DNA of 64,000 nt from Paenibacillus massiliensis 2301065 = DSM 16942 (GTDB taxonomy: Bacteria > Bacillota > Bacilli > Paenibacillales > Paenibacillaceae): NCBI RefSeq assembly GCF_000377505.1, contig NZ_KB898205.1:1-64000 (forward strand), written 5' to 3'. Numbering within the stretch: position 1 is the first letter of the stretch; each line of letters begins with the position of its first letter. The translations under genes were made by a program, and so were the position numbers. Below, piece after piece: positions 50,044 through 60,263 of this stretch. Below the pieces are notes generated by a model. That model was not told the origin of the DNA. It saw only the letters and a list, made by a program, of their open reading frames with translations, and made no database searches.

Positions 50044-51120
50044 ATGCTTGTGAAAAATACTTCAAGACAATCGCTGATGCTCGTAAAAGCATTTACACTC
50101 ACTTTCCTGTGCCTGCTATTGTTCACCGGCTCCCAGGACTCCACTTCTAGTGCTGAAGCGGCCCTCAAACCCATCAATCCGAACGCCTCGGACAGCTCTC
50201 GGCAACTATTAGCTTTCCTGTCCGATATATCAGGTGAATACCTGATTACAGGCCAGCATGATTATCTGGAAAGCCCAGACGAGCAAAAAAATCGTCTTAG
50301 GAAAATCAGCGGCTCAATGCCTGGCTTGCATGGATATGAGCTTGGTGCAATCTCCAATCAAAGCCCGACAGTAGCTGCTTCCCAGCGAAAAAGTGTCATC
50401 CATTCAGCTATCCAGTGGAGCCGTTCGGGCGGTATTGTGGTGATGACCTATCATCAGCCTCTGCCAGGTACGGCACCTACTTGGAAGAATGTGCAGCGCA
50501 AGATTAGCCAAGCTGAATTCAATGCTTATGTGACTCCCGGAACCCCTCAATACCAGCGGCTAATCCGCGATCTGGATCAGGTCGCCGCCTCCTTGAAGAC
50601 ACTCAAGAATGCAGATGTACCTGTCTTGTGGAGGCCCTATCATGAGATGAATGGAGGCTGGTTCTGGTGGGGGGAGAAGGATAATTTTGAGGCCCTCTGG
50701 GGCATAATGTATGATCGCTTCGTCAACGTTCACCAGTTGGACAATCTATTATGGGTATGGAATCCTAATGCTCCGAATGCCTATTCTCTGGACTACGAGG
50801 CGTTCTTTCCTGGTACGGCGAAGGTCGATATACTGGCGGCCGATATCTATGAGCATGATTTCAAGCAATCCTACTATCAGGAGCTGCTTGCACTCGCAGG
50901 GGGCAAACCGATCGCCATCGGTGAGAATGGTGGGCTTCCTAGTCCAGAAGTACTCAAAAATCAACCGAAATGGGTATATTCCATGACTTGGGGTAGCTCG
51001 CTTACCCAGGACAACTCCACTACTGAGATCCGGACATATATGAGTCAGAGCAAGACACTCACCCTGCCACAGCTAGTGGAGAAAATGAAGCAGCACCGCG
51101 AAAGTGAACGCAAGCGTTAA
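50044..51120 (+). CDS. Secreted GH26 beta-mannanase
   Basis: 358 residues. A signal peptide is predicted at about 1-39: basic N-terminus, hydrophobic core LTFLCLLLF, cleavage after SAEA. GH26 acid/base is Glu201 in RPYHEMNGGWFWWG, and the nucleophile is Glu294 in IGENGG. It would cut beta-mannan or a related beta-1,4-linked polysaccharide outside the cell; substrate is inferred from the family. AGAAAGGA precedes the ATG. It is monocistronic and ends in a strong terminator. Confidence 0.92.
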   Translation: MLVKNTSRQSLMLVKAFTLTFLCLLLFTGSQDSTSSAEAALKPINPNASDSSRQLLAFLSDISGEYLITGQHDYLESPDEQKNRLRKISGSMPGLHGYELGAISNQSPTVAASQRKSVIHSAIQWSRSGGIVVMTYHQPLPGTAPTWKNVQRKISQAEFNAYVTPGTPQYQRLIRDLDQVAASLKTLKNADVPVLWRPYHEMNGGWFWWGEKDNFEALWGIMYDRFVNVHQLDNLLWVWNPNAPNAYSLDYEAFFPGTAKVDILAADIYEHDFKQSYYQELLALAGGKPIAIGENGGLPSPEVLKNQPKWVYSMTWGSSLTQDNSTTEIRTYMSQSKTLTLPQLVEKMKQHRESERKR

Positions 51121-51165
51121 GTAATGTGCGAAGTATGCGGTGCAGCTCCTTACCCATAGCCTCAG

Positions 51166-51207
51166 CCCTGAGCCCAGAATTCGTGTTCTGGACTCAGGGT
51201 CTTTTTT
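51166..51207 (+). terminator. Terminator after GH26
   Basis: CCCTGAGCCCAGAA, small loop, TTCTGGACTCAGGG with one mismatch, then TCTTTTTT. Confidence 0.9.
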
Positions 51208-51250
51208 ACATGATGTAGTCCAGTTATTTCAATGTCACATATCCCATATT

Positions 51251-51284
51251 AAAAAAAGCCCTACTCGCGTATCGCGAATAGAGC
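51251..51284 (-). terminator. Terminator after the chemotaxis transducer gene
   Basis: Minus strand: AGCTCTATTCGCG, loop ATA, CGCGAGTAGGGCT, then TTTTTTT. Confidence 0.9.
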
Positions 51285-51312
51285 TGTTGGATACTATCAG
51301 AACCACTTCTAC

Positions 51313-52140
51313 CTACTTCAGAGCAAGCATTTGCTGTACAAACTCCTTCAATTTCTTGCTCGTCTGATTGAGCTGCTCGATACTATTCACAAATTCATTA
51401 ACCAGTATCGCCTGATCCTGAGTCGCTGCTGTAATCTGACTGATCTCGACCTCCATATGCTTCATTGAGGCCTGCACATTGACGAGCGATTCTTCAATGC
51501 TCGCAGCCGCTTGCTTGGTGTGATCGGATAGCTTCCGCACCTCACCTGCGACAACGCCAAAGCCACTTCCCAGGTCACCAACACGCGCCGCTTCGATCAT
51601 CGCATTCAGCCCAAGCAGATTGGTCTGCTCCGAGACCTCACGAATCACACCAGTCACCTTGGTGACACCTGCTGAGTTCTGGACGGCTAGCTTGGAATTG
51701 CGCAGCATCTCCTCCGAGGTGGCGGATAGCTCCTGCGAGTGGGCAGCTACCTGCTGAATCCCGCCTAACAGCGAACCGATAATTGTCTCGGTCTCCGAAA
51801 TGAGTGATTCCAGCGTATGATGACTATCCAATGAATAGTTGACACCCAGTATTCCAACGACCTGCTCGTTCTCCTTAATTGGGATAAGAATGGCATCGAA
51901 GGGTCTACCTTTAAGATCACCTGGCATCCGCACGACGGTTCTAGAGTCACGATTCGTCAGCATCTTGAAATTCTTATAGTCACTGTGCAGCTCGTCGCCC
52001 ACCTTCACTCCGATATCAAGCGACTGGGCCTCCAAAAAATACAGCACCTTCTCATGATCATTGATGGATATCGAGACATCATCACGAAACATCTGACTTA
52101 CAAATGGCATGCTATGGACCAAAGCTTCAAGCGTATTCAT
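51313..52140 (-). CDS. Soluble methyl-accepting chemotaxis-type transducer
   Basis: 275 residues from the ATG at 52140 (GGGGGTAAGAGG upstream). No membrane segment is visible. The N-terminal ~120 residues look like a PAS/GAF-like sensor ([24 protein letters not shown] and [12 protein letters not shown]). The C-terminal MCP signalling hairpin has [36 protein letters not shown]. Its size and layout resemble Bacillus YfmS, a soluble transducer. The stimulus and input ligand are unknown. No che genes are adjacent. Confidence 0.88.
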   Translation of the reverse strand: MNTLEALVHSMPFVSQMFRDDVSISINDHEKVLYFLEAQSLDIGVKVGDELHSDYKNFKMLTNRDSRTVVRMPGDLKGRPFDAILIPIKENEQVVGILGVNYSLDSHHTLESLISETETIIGSLLGGIQQVAAHSQELSATSEEMLRNSKLAVQNSAGVTKVTGVIREVSEQTNLLGLNAMIEAARVGDLGSGFGVVAGEVRKLSDHTKQAAASIEESLVNVQASMKHMEVEISQITAATQDQAILVNEFVNSIEQLNQTSKKLKEFVQQMLALK

Positions 52141-52308
52141 CCTCTTACCCCCAGTTAAAAAATGGAACACTCCTAGTTCCTATATCGGTAAAAGAAAACG
52201 ATTTATAAACCATTTGTTAATAAATTAGTATATAAGGTGTTTCATAGGTGGTTCCGCCATTTCATAGGGAATAGGAATGAATAGCTGTTACTGAGCAAGG
52301 AGGGCTAC

Positions 52309-54420
52309 CTAGGGAATCAGAGAAGAAGTATCATTCTCCGCCGTGATGTCCTGTCTAAGAACCCACATAAAATACAGTGCTTTGGCAGCTTGCGCGCGGG
52401 TTACCCCGAGCCTTGGCTCTAACTCCGTACCATTGGTCATCTGACCTCTCGTAATCCCCTTCTCCGAGCGAATTAGCCCCAGATCATAGGCTCCCTTCAG
52501 CTTGGCTAACAGGTGCGGCTGAGTATTCTCCGTATCCGTCAACTGCTGCCAGGACACCAGTGGATAATACATGGCTCCCCGCGCTCCTGAATCCAGATTC
52601 GGATCATAATCCGGGTCCCCAGGCACCACTGTCGAGCCGTTAAAGTCCGTCATGAACCTTGGCTTGTCGATGAACCTGGACTGGTATGCATCATACAGCA
52701 TTGCTCCCATCAGCTCGCGAGATAACTCCCCATTGCTATATCCGGCCAATACTGAACGATCCAAATTCATGAGTCGGGTAAGACTATCCGCAAACTCCTC
52801 CACGCTGATCATCGCTCGCGGGTTAAAGTTACCCTGATGGTCCTTGTTCATGACTCCTAACTGTAGCAATTTCTCAATCTGATTCCGGTAATAAGCCCCC
52901 TCACCGGTGGTGGTATCCTTGGCCATCTCCGGGAAAATCTCTGTCCAGTCTGTTGTCGTAACCGCCAGCTTCACATGATCTTTCAGATGAGATGAAATAT
53001 CGGCAGCGACGGAATTGCCTGCCTGTGCCTGCTTCACCAGATCAGTCACAACCATCCGCGCCAATTGCTTAGAAAGCGCCTCCTTGTAATGCGTACCGTC
53101 AATCTTCTTGGATGGATGCCCATTGGCATAGCTTCCGTCATTTGTCTTGCCAGGCGTCTCTCCGGCTTCAATAGACATGAAGATTGCTGTCGTAGCTTTG
53201 ACGCCAATTTCGTTGTAATATTGCACACTCTCGGTGTTCAGATCAATGAGCGTGATGCTCTCTTCGGCTGCAATACGCTTCAGAATATCCGGAAACTTAC
53301 GATTCGTGAAGGAATTGCTGTACACGTAATCCTGGGCTGCATCACCTTTTACTCTGGATACCGGAGTAATCAGCACAGGAACCATACCTCTTGAGCGAAT
53401 TGCTGGAAGGTAGACCTCTTTGATATAGGTCTCATACATCGCCTCTGTAGAGCCTCGCCCATAGCGCCTGAATTCATCCGTGCTCTCATCATTATGTCCG
53501 AACTGGATCAGCACATGGTCGCCAATCCTGCCGCTCAGCAGAATATCATTCAAGCGCCCCTCCGTGTATGCATTTTTGAACGAACGACCACCCATGGAAT
53601 AATTAATGACTTTCACCTTGTCCAGATCAAACATGGTATCGAACACCTGGCCCCAGCCGCTCATCGGTGCCTCGTCGAAGGTATAGGACTTGACCGTCGA
53701 ATCCCCAAGGGTAAAAATGGTCGGAAGAGTCCCTGCAGCCCCCTCCTGCGCTGCAATAGGCTCCAGAACAATCTCTTCAATGCCTACTTTCGTGCCAACG
53801 CGATTCGGCTCAATTTCAACATCCAGATATTCTCGTCCATTGACATAGGCAAAGGTCCAATCCCTCCCTCGTGCCTCGGCCTTGAATTGCTTGGGTACAA
53901 GCTTGGCAGCATCCCAATGTCCACCAGACAGCAGACGACTCGCCTGCATGCCTGAGATCGATATTGTAGTATCCGCCGTGTCTGAGGTAGTCCTCACATA
54001 TACGTTATAAGCACCTGGAGGAGCCGCAATTCGAAAAGTCATACCATAGTTGTTATAGTTGTCTTTCTCGAATTTTGGTTCCGCATAGAATTCAGGCTCA
54101 GTGATGAAAAAGCCTGTTCCATCGGAGGTAATCGTATCTGTATGTACCTCTCGTGGTGGGAGGGCACTGGTGTGCTCGACAAATCCGTAGCCTACTGAGG
54201 CGTTATATAAAGGGGCACCTATGTGTGCATCATACACTACAGACTGGTAACCAGGCTTGGTCTGGCTAGCGAAATTGAACCGATACGAATCAGCAACGAT
54301 AGCATGATTTCCCTCCTCTATTGGCTCATTGGGAGCAGCTACTAGCTTGCCATAACCAGAAGTCAGCATCGTAGTTAGAAGCAGTGATAAGGAAAGCAGC
54401 ATGGTCCAGAATCCTTTCAT
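52309..54420 (-). CDS. GDSL esterase (rhamnogalacturonan acetylesterase-like) with SLH-like tail
   Basis: 703 residues. A signal peptide is predicted (about 1-28). The N-terminal beta-rich module (about 45-220) looks carbohydrate-binding. The SGNH esterase domain has the nucleophile in TLGDSTVKS (Ser241), block III GHNDES and the C-terminal D-x-x-H in IDGTHYKEAL. This arrangement matches rhamnogalacturonan acetylesterases (YesT/RhgT family). The last ~200 residues contain two or three degenerate SLH-like repeats (FNPRAMISVEEFADSLTRL; ELEPRLGVTRAQAAKAL), suggesting cell-surface anchoring. GGGAGAA precedes the ATG. Divergent to an AraC-type gene. Confidence 0.85.
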   Translation of the reverse strand: MKGFWTMLLSLSLLLTTMLTSGYGKLVAAPNEPIEEGNHAIVADSYRFNFASQTKPGYQSVVYDAHIGAPLYNASVGYGFVEHTSALPPREVHTDTITSDGTGFFITEPEFYAEPKFEKDNYNNYGMTFRIAAPPGAYNVYVRTTSDTADTTISISGMQASRLLSGGHWDAAKLVPKQFKAEARGRDWTFAYVNGREYLDVEIEPNRVGTKVGIEEIVLEPIAAQEGAAGTLPTIFTLGDSTVKSYTFDEAPMSGWGQVFDTMFDLDKVKVINYSMGGRSFKNAYTEGRLNDILLSGRIGDHVLIQFGHNDESTDEFRRYGRGSTEAMYETYIKEVYLPAIRSRGMVPVLITPVSRVKGDAAQDYVYSNSFTNRKFPDILKRIAAEESITLIDLNTESVQYYNEIGVKATTAIFMSIEAGETPGKTNDGSYANGHPSKKIDGTHYKEALSKQLARMVVTDLVKQAQAGNSVAADISSHLKDHVKLAVTTTDWTEIFPEMAKDTTTGEGAYYRNQIEKLLQLGVMNKDHQGNFNPRAMISVEEFADSLTRLMNLDRSVLAGYSNGELSRELMGAMLYDAYQSRFIDKPRFMTDFNGSTVVPGDPDYDPNLDSGARGAMYYPLVSWQQLTDTENTQPHLLAKLKGAYDLGLIRSEKGITRGQMTNGTELEPRLGVTRAQAAKALYFMWVLRQDITAENDTSSLIP

Positions 54421-54499
54421 CTCAATTCTCCCTTCTCCTTACGTATATTGCGATACCGCTTGATAGTTCTTACGCGCGCTTCCTCCATTATGACTTTTT

Positions 54500-54514
54500 A
54501 TGTAAGCGATTCCA
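54500..54514. promoter_or_regulatory. Candidate cre site upstream of the esterase gene
   Basis: ATGTAAGCGATTCCA on the plus strand fits the cre consensus at every position. It sits in the divergent region between the esterase and the AraC regulator. Confidence 0.6.
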
Positions 54515-54633
54515 ATGATAGTTTCTCTCTATTTTTTGACCATTTGTAATACTAATTGCTATCGTATCTGTCGCATAGTATGTATAATTATGGAAGTATA
54601 TTGGAACTCCAAACCTAGAGGGAGGCTAAAGCT

Positions 54634-55599
54634 TTGACTTACAAGGTTGCCTTTCCAGACATGATGAGCACCCTTCATCTTATTGGCTTTCATTTTCGGG
54701 TAACCGAGCCCGGCTGGACTTATCCCGATCATCACCACAAAATTTTTGAGCTTCTGTATTGCTATGATGGCAGCGCCATTCAATATATTGATCAATGCTC
54801 GATTCCATTTAGCAAAGGAGATTGGCTGGTAATTCCACCTGGTCTTCGCCATCATGTCGTTAGCTCCAATGCAGGACCCTATGTTTATCTCTCCATTCAT
54901 TTTGACATCGATGACCTGGAGTGTCGTCGGTGGTTCCAGGCTCAGCCTCTGCAAGCATGGAATCATGAACAGCCTCCACGTCCCGAGTTCAGTCACCAGC
55001 TTGAGCATCTAGATGAATTCATCAAGAATAGCATTCTGATGACGACAGCAGCATCCACCCACTATCCGGAGAAGATTGAGGGCTTCTTGCTGATGAAAGA
55101 GAGACTGCGTCTTCACTCCACCATCCTCATGATTCTAAGTGAGATTATGGCTGCACAGCTCCAGCAGACATCGTTACCTGCACAGTCCATCCAACAGAAG
55201 CATTCCCTCTACGAGGTGGAGACAGCACATTGGATTGAGCAATATATGATGAACAATCTGCATTCACCAAGTCTTTCGATACAGTCAATGGCGGAGGAGC
55301 TCTGTCTAAGTCGGGTACAGTGCCACAAGCTGTTCTCCAAGGTATATAAGATCTCTCCAAGGCAGTATATGACGAGTAAAAGACTTCAACAAGCCAAGCA
55401 CCTGCTTGTCTACTCCGACTTAAAAATTCAGAACATTGCGGAGCAGCTGGGCTTCGCCTCCCAGAGTCATTTCAGCAGACAATTCAAGCGTTGGACGGGC
55501 CTGTCTCCACTCCAGTACCGACCTAGATCATATACAGGTCCAGCTACTATTGATCCATCCAAAGTAGGGCCAATTTCCGAGAAGGATTTATATGAATAA
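54634..55599 (+). CDS. AraC family transcriptional regulator
   Basis: 321 residues from a TTG start; GGGAGG is placed at a suitable distance and no ATG fits better. The N-terminal cupin-like sugar-binding domain has HHHKIFELLYCYDG and PPGLRHHV. Two helix-turn-helix motifs end the protein (LSIQSMAEELCLSRVQCHKLF and IAEQLGFASQSHFSRQFKRWTGLSP). It is divergently transcribed from the esterase and probably regulates it. Confidence 0.92.
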   Translation: MTYKVAFPDMMSTLHLIGFHFRVTEPGWTYPDHHHKIFELLYCYDGSAIQYIDQCSIPFSKGDWLVIPPGLRHHVVSSNAGPYVYLSIHFDIDDLECRRWFQAQPLQAWNHEQPPRPEFSHQLEHLDEFIKNSILMTTAASTHYPEKIEGFLLMKERLRLHSTILMILSEIMAAQLQQTSLPAQSIQQKHSLYEVETAHWIEQYMMNNLHSPSLSIQSMAEELCLSRVQCHKLFSKVYKISPRQYMTSKRLQQAKHLLVYSDLKIQNIAEQLGFASQSHFSRQFKRWTGLSPLQYRPRSYTGPATIDPSKVGPISEKDLYE

Positions 55600-55603
55600 C
55601 ATA

Positions 55604-55640
55604 AAAGACAGGCCTCTGAATGAATCAGAAGCCTGTCTCT
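55604..55640. terminator. Bidirectional terminator between AraC and MarR genes
   Basis: AGACAGGCCTCTGA / TCAGAAGCCTGTCT hairpin with one mismatched pair. U-run is TCTT on the plus strand, TTTT on the minus strand. Confidence 0.75.
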
Positions 55641-55714
55641 TCATACTGTCGGATACGTCCTCCGCATGTCATATACGCCTTTCGCAAACTCCGATAGAAG
55701 GAGCAATGGTATGT

Positions 55715-56173
55715 CTAGAGCTCCAACCCGTTCAAACGCCTCAGCATTTCGATAAAAGCTTGCAAATCGGTATTCGTCCAATTTGTAATTCTTTCGTAGA
55801 AAATGGACTCCTTTTCTTGGGAGGCACGAATCATATTTTGCTGTCCGACATCTGTTAGGGATAGAATAACTCCCCTGCCGTCCTCAGACGACGCCTCTTT
55901 TTTAACATACCCCAAAGCCTCTAGTCGCTTGACAAGCCTACTGACTGAACTCCGATCCATAGCAATTGCTTCTGCTAAGGCTGCCGCATTGGTCGGCCCG
56001 TAGGAATAGAGCCAACGTACAATGTGGAAGGCAGCTGGCTGCAAAGAAGAGTCAAACCGGGCGGCAGCTTCCACATGGAGTGCATGAGAAGCACTAATCA
56101 GCGCATTCAGCTGTTTACCCAGATCCAATTCCAATTGAGCTCTCGACACAGGGAAAGATTGCTCCTCCTCCAT
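55715..56173 (-). CDS. MarR family transcriptional regulator
   Basis: 152 residues with a winged helix: YGPTNAAALAEAIAMDRSSVSRLVKRLEALGYV and the wing KKEASSEDGRGVILSLT. MarR dimers bind palindromic DNA and respond to small molecules. AAGGTGAACGAGG precedes the ATG. It is divergent from the SDR gene, with a perfect 12-bp palindrome between them (56216-56257), so it likely controls both. Confidence 0.92.
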   Translation of the reverse strand: MEEEQSFPVSRAQLELDLGKQLNALISASHALHVEAAARFDSSLQPAAFHIVRWLYSYGPTNAAALAEAIAMDRSSVSRLVKRLEALGYVKKEASSEDGRGVILSLTDVGQQNMIRASQEKESIFYERITNWTNTDLQAFIEMLRRLNGLEL

Positions 56174-56215
56174 CCTCGTTCACCTTTCCTTCGTAAAGTA
56201 ACACCAGAAGTATAG

Positions 56216-56244
56216 TTGACATATATCAATCAAATTAATATAGT
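56216..56244 (+). promoter_or_regulatory. SigA-type promoter of the SDR gene
   Basis: -35 TTGACA (56216-56221), 17-base spacer, -10 TATAGT (56239-56244). The -35 box is the start of the left arm of the MarR operator. Confidence 0.75.
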
Positions 56245-56257
56245 GGATATATGTCAA
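56216..56257. promoter_or_regulatory. Candidate MarR operator palindrome
   Basis: TTGACATATATC (56216-56227) and GATATATGTCAA (56246-56257) form a perfect inverted repeat. A repressor bound here would cover both the -35 and -10 of the SDR promoter. Confidence 0.7.
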
Positions 56258-56349
56258 TTATATTACTTTAAAGTCTTGCTTCTGTTGCTGATTCTTCAAT
56301 CTCTTCTTTCCATATTTATTAAAATTGTATCACACAAAGGAGCATGAGT

Positions 56350-57255
56350 ATGAGTAATAAGCCAATAGCTGTCATTACAGGCGCAACGAGTGGTCTTGGA
56401 GAGCTGGTTGCCGTTCAGCTAGCCATGTGCGGCTATAATCTCATCCTGACGGCAAGAAGCATGGAACGTGCAGCTGCCACTCGAAAACGAATCTATGAGC
56501 ATGCTCCTTCAGCACAGGTAGATGTGTTCTACGGGGATTTATCGGTCATGCGTGACGTAGTTCGCGTAGGAAATGAGATCGCCAATGCTCACCCTAGAAT
56601 CGACGTGTTATTAAATAACGCTGGCATTCATGCCTTTGAACCTCGCATCACCTCCGAGGGGCTTCCCGAGATGATGGCCGTGAATTATTTGGCCCCATGG
56701 CTGTTAACGCATCTGCTAAGACCTTCCTTGCAAAAAACGGGCACAGCCAGGGTCGTCAATGTCGCTTCCGAAGCTTCTCGTCGCCATGGCGTGCTGACCC
56801 TGCCCGACGACTTAACGGACACCACTCCGTTTACAGCCCGAGGCTCATCTGCTATCTATGGCAAGACCAAATTGTTAAATATCATGTTCACTGCGGAACT
56901 GGCTCGGCAATGGACCGGAACTGGAATTCATGTGAATGCACTCAACCCCGGATTTAATGTTACGGGGCTTGGTCGTGAGCTCAAATATGCGGGTATAATC
57001 GAACAGATTCTGAGATTCCTTCGACTCGGTAACCCGCAAAAGGGGGCCGCAATCATCACACGCCTGATTATGGATCCGGAATTCTCCAGCGTCACAGGTG
57101 GATATTTCAATGTTGGAAGCGGAAAATCTATTAAGCCAGCGGAACCTGGGGGTAATGTCAAATTGCAGAAAAAGCTATGGCAGGCTACACAAGAGCTGCT
57201 CATAGAGCATGGCTATCTACAGTCACACGTTCAAGTGAAGCTGCACCAACACTAG
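56350..57255 (+). CDS. SDR family NAD(P)-dependent oxidoreductase
   Basis: 301 residues from the ATG at 56350, seven bases after AAAGGAG; the ATG six bases earlier is too close. Short-chain dehydrogenase signatures: cofactor loop ITGATSGLGELVA, NNAGIH, catalytic Ser in VNVASEAS and YGKTK (Tyr and Lys). Substrate is unknown. Regulated probably by the divergent MarR protein; aldehydes or other reactive compounds would be typical inducers. Confidence 0.9.
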   Translation: MSNKPIAVITGATSGLGELVAVQLAMCGYNLILTARSMERAAATRKRIYEHAPSAQVDVFYGDLSVMRDVVRVGNEIANAHPRIDVLLNNAGIHAFEPRITSEGLPEMMAVNYLAPWLLTHLLRPSLQKTGTARVVNVASEASRRHGVLTLPDDLTDTTPFTARGSSAIYGKTKLLNIMFTAELARQWTGTGIHVNALNPGFNVTGLGRELKYAGIIEQILRFLRLGNPQKGAAIITRLIMDPEFSSVTGGYFNVGSGKSIKPAEPGGNVKLQKKLWQATQELLIEHGYLQSHVQVKLHQH

Positions 57256-57341
57256 GCCTAATCCTGACATCTACACTAGAGCAGTATAATTAACCTATCC
57301 TCATCCAGATGACAGACCCTCCTGATCATCGGTCCAGGTGC

Positions 57342-57380
57342 AAAAAAACGGCAGTTGAATCTACAACCGATTCACTGCCG
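57342..57380 (-). terminator. Terminator after gdhA
   Basis: Minus strand: CGGCAGTGAATC, loop GGTTGTA, GATTCAACTGCCG with one mismatch, then TTTTTTT. Confidence 0.9.
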
Positions 57381-57399
57381 CTTATTGCAATTCGATGAA

Positions 57400-59248
<1,849 letters not shown>

Positions 59249-59250
<2 letters not shown>

Positions 59251-59284
59251 AAAAAACACTACTGACAACACTGTGTCAGTAGTG
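59249..59284 (-). terminator. Terminator overlapping the stop of the WYL gene
   Basis: Minus strand: CACTACTGACA, loop CAGTGT, TGTCAGTAGTG, then TTTTTT. The 5' arm covers the last codons and stop of the WYL regulator gene. Confidence 0.9.
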
Positions 59285-60223
59285 CTTAAACATTTTCTCG
59301 ATCTCTTGTCGTACGCGCTCACGGAAGGACTTCGGCTCCAGCACCTCGATATCCCCTCCCAGGGTCAGGATATAAGGGAGCAGCTCTTCAGCCTGTCTGA
59401 CTCGAAAAGTGACCCGAATCTCATCCTTCTCCTCCACCAGTGCTTCCATGTAGAAGCTTCCTGATTCTAAGATCTTGTCGATCACGCTCCGATTCACTCT
59501 TACCACTACGATTACATGACGATCATCCGGCGGACGGTAATGATTCAGATCGAACCCTGTCGGGAACGCGAAGCCTTCCTCCAGCAAGGTCAACTCCGTC
59601 ATTCGGGACAATCGGAAATGGCGAAGCTCCTGCCTAAAATTACAATGTGCAATCAACATCCAATGTCCCCGAACAAGCGCTAACCCGTAAGGATCAACCT
59701 TTCGCCAGCTTTTCCGATTCCCGTCTGCTTCAGACCGTTTCTTTACATACCCGAAGCTTAGTTTACGCCTATTCATAATCGCATACCGAGCTATGGTTAG
59801 ATAATCCTTTTCCTTCCGACCAGTTACTGGCTCATCAACATGAATGAGCCGCATTGTCTCACGTACGCGTCTTGATTCCACTCGTACGGGCTCAGGCAAT
59901 ACCGCTTCAATTTTACGTCGTACGGATTGAGCTACACTTGCAAAATCGGCATCCAGCCTCTGATCCATGAAATCCGTACCCATGAGCAGAGCAACAGCCT
60001 CTTCTGTCGTAAAACCGATCGGGGGTAAAAAATAGCCTTCCAGCAAAGAATACCCCTGTCCCGTAGTCCCAAATATCGGAACCCCCGCCTCACTTAATGC
60101 TTGAATATCACGGTAGATCGTCCGGACGCTTGTCTCGAATTGAGCCGCCAGATCCTCTGCTCTCAGCATTTTACTCCGCTGCAACTCTAGTGTGATAGCA
60201 AGCTGTCTTTCGGTTTTATTCAT
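59276..60223 (-). CDS. WYL-domain transcriptional regulator (YafY-type)
   Basis: 315 residues. N-terminal helix-turn-helix (RAEDLAAQFETSVRTIYRDIQAL), then a WYL domain with RKLSFGYVKK, DPYGLALVRGHWMLIAHC and the C-terminal WCX extension. WYL proteins sense nucleic acid or small ligands; target genes are not known. GGGGGAG precedes the ATG. It lies 40 bases after the GH42 gene on the same strand, so the two may share a transcript. Confidence 0.9.
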   Translation of the reverse strand: MNKTERQLAITLELQRSKMLRAEDLAAQFETSVRTIYRDIQALSEAGVPIFGTTGQGYSLLEGYFLPPIGFTTEEAVALLMGTDFMDQRLDADFASVAQSVRRKIEAVLPEPVRVESRRVRETMRLIHVDEPVTGRKEKDYLTIARYAIMNRRKLSFGYVKKRSEADGNRKSWRKVDPYGLALVRGHWMLIAHCNFRQELRHFRLSRMTELTLLEEGFAFPTGFDLNHYRPPDDRHVIVVVRVNRSVIDKILESGSFYMEALVEEKDEIRVTFRVRQAEELLPYILTLGGDIEVLEPKSFRERVRQEIEKMFKHY

Positions 60224-60263
60224 CGTCTTACTCCCCCGTGCTTCAAGGTCTAGCCTATCTTAA

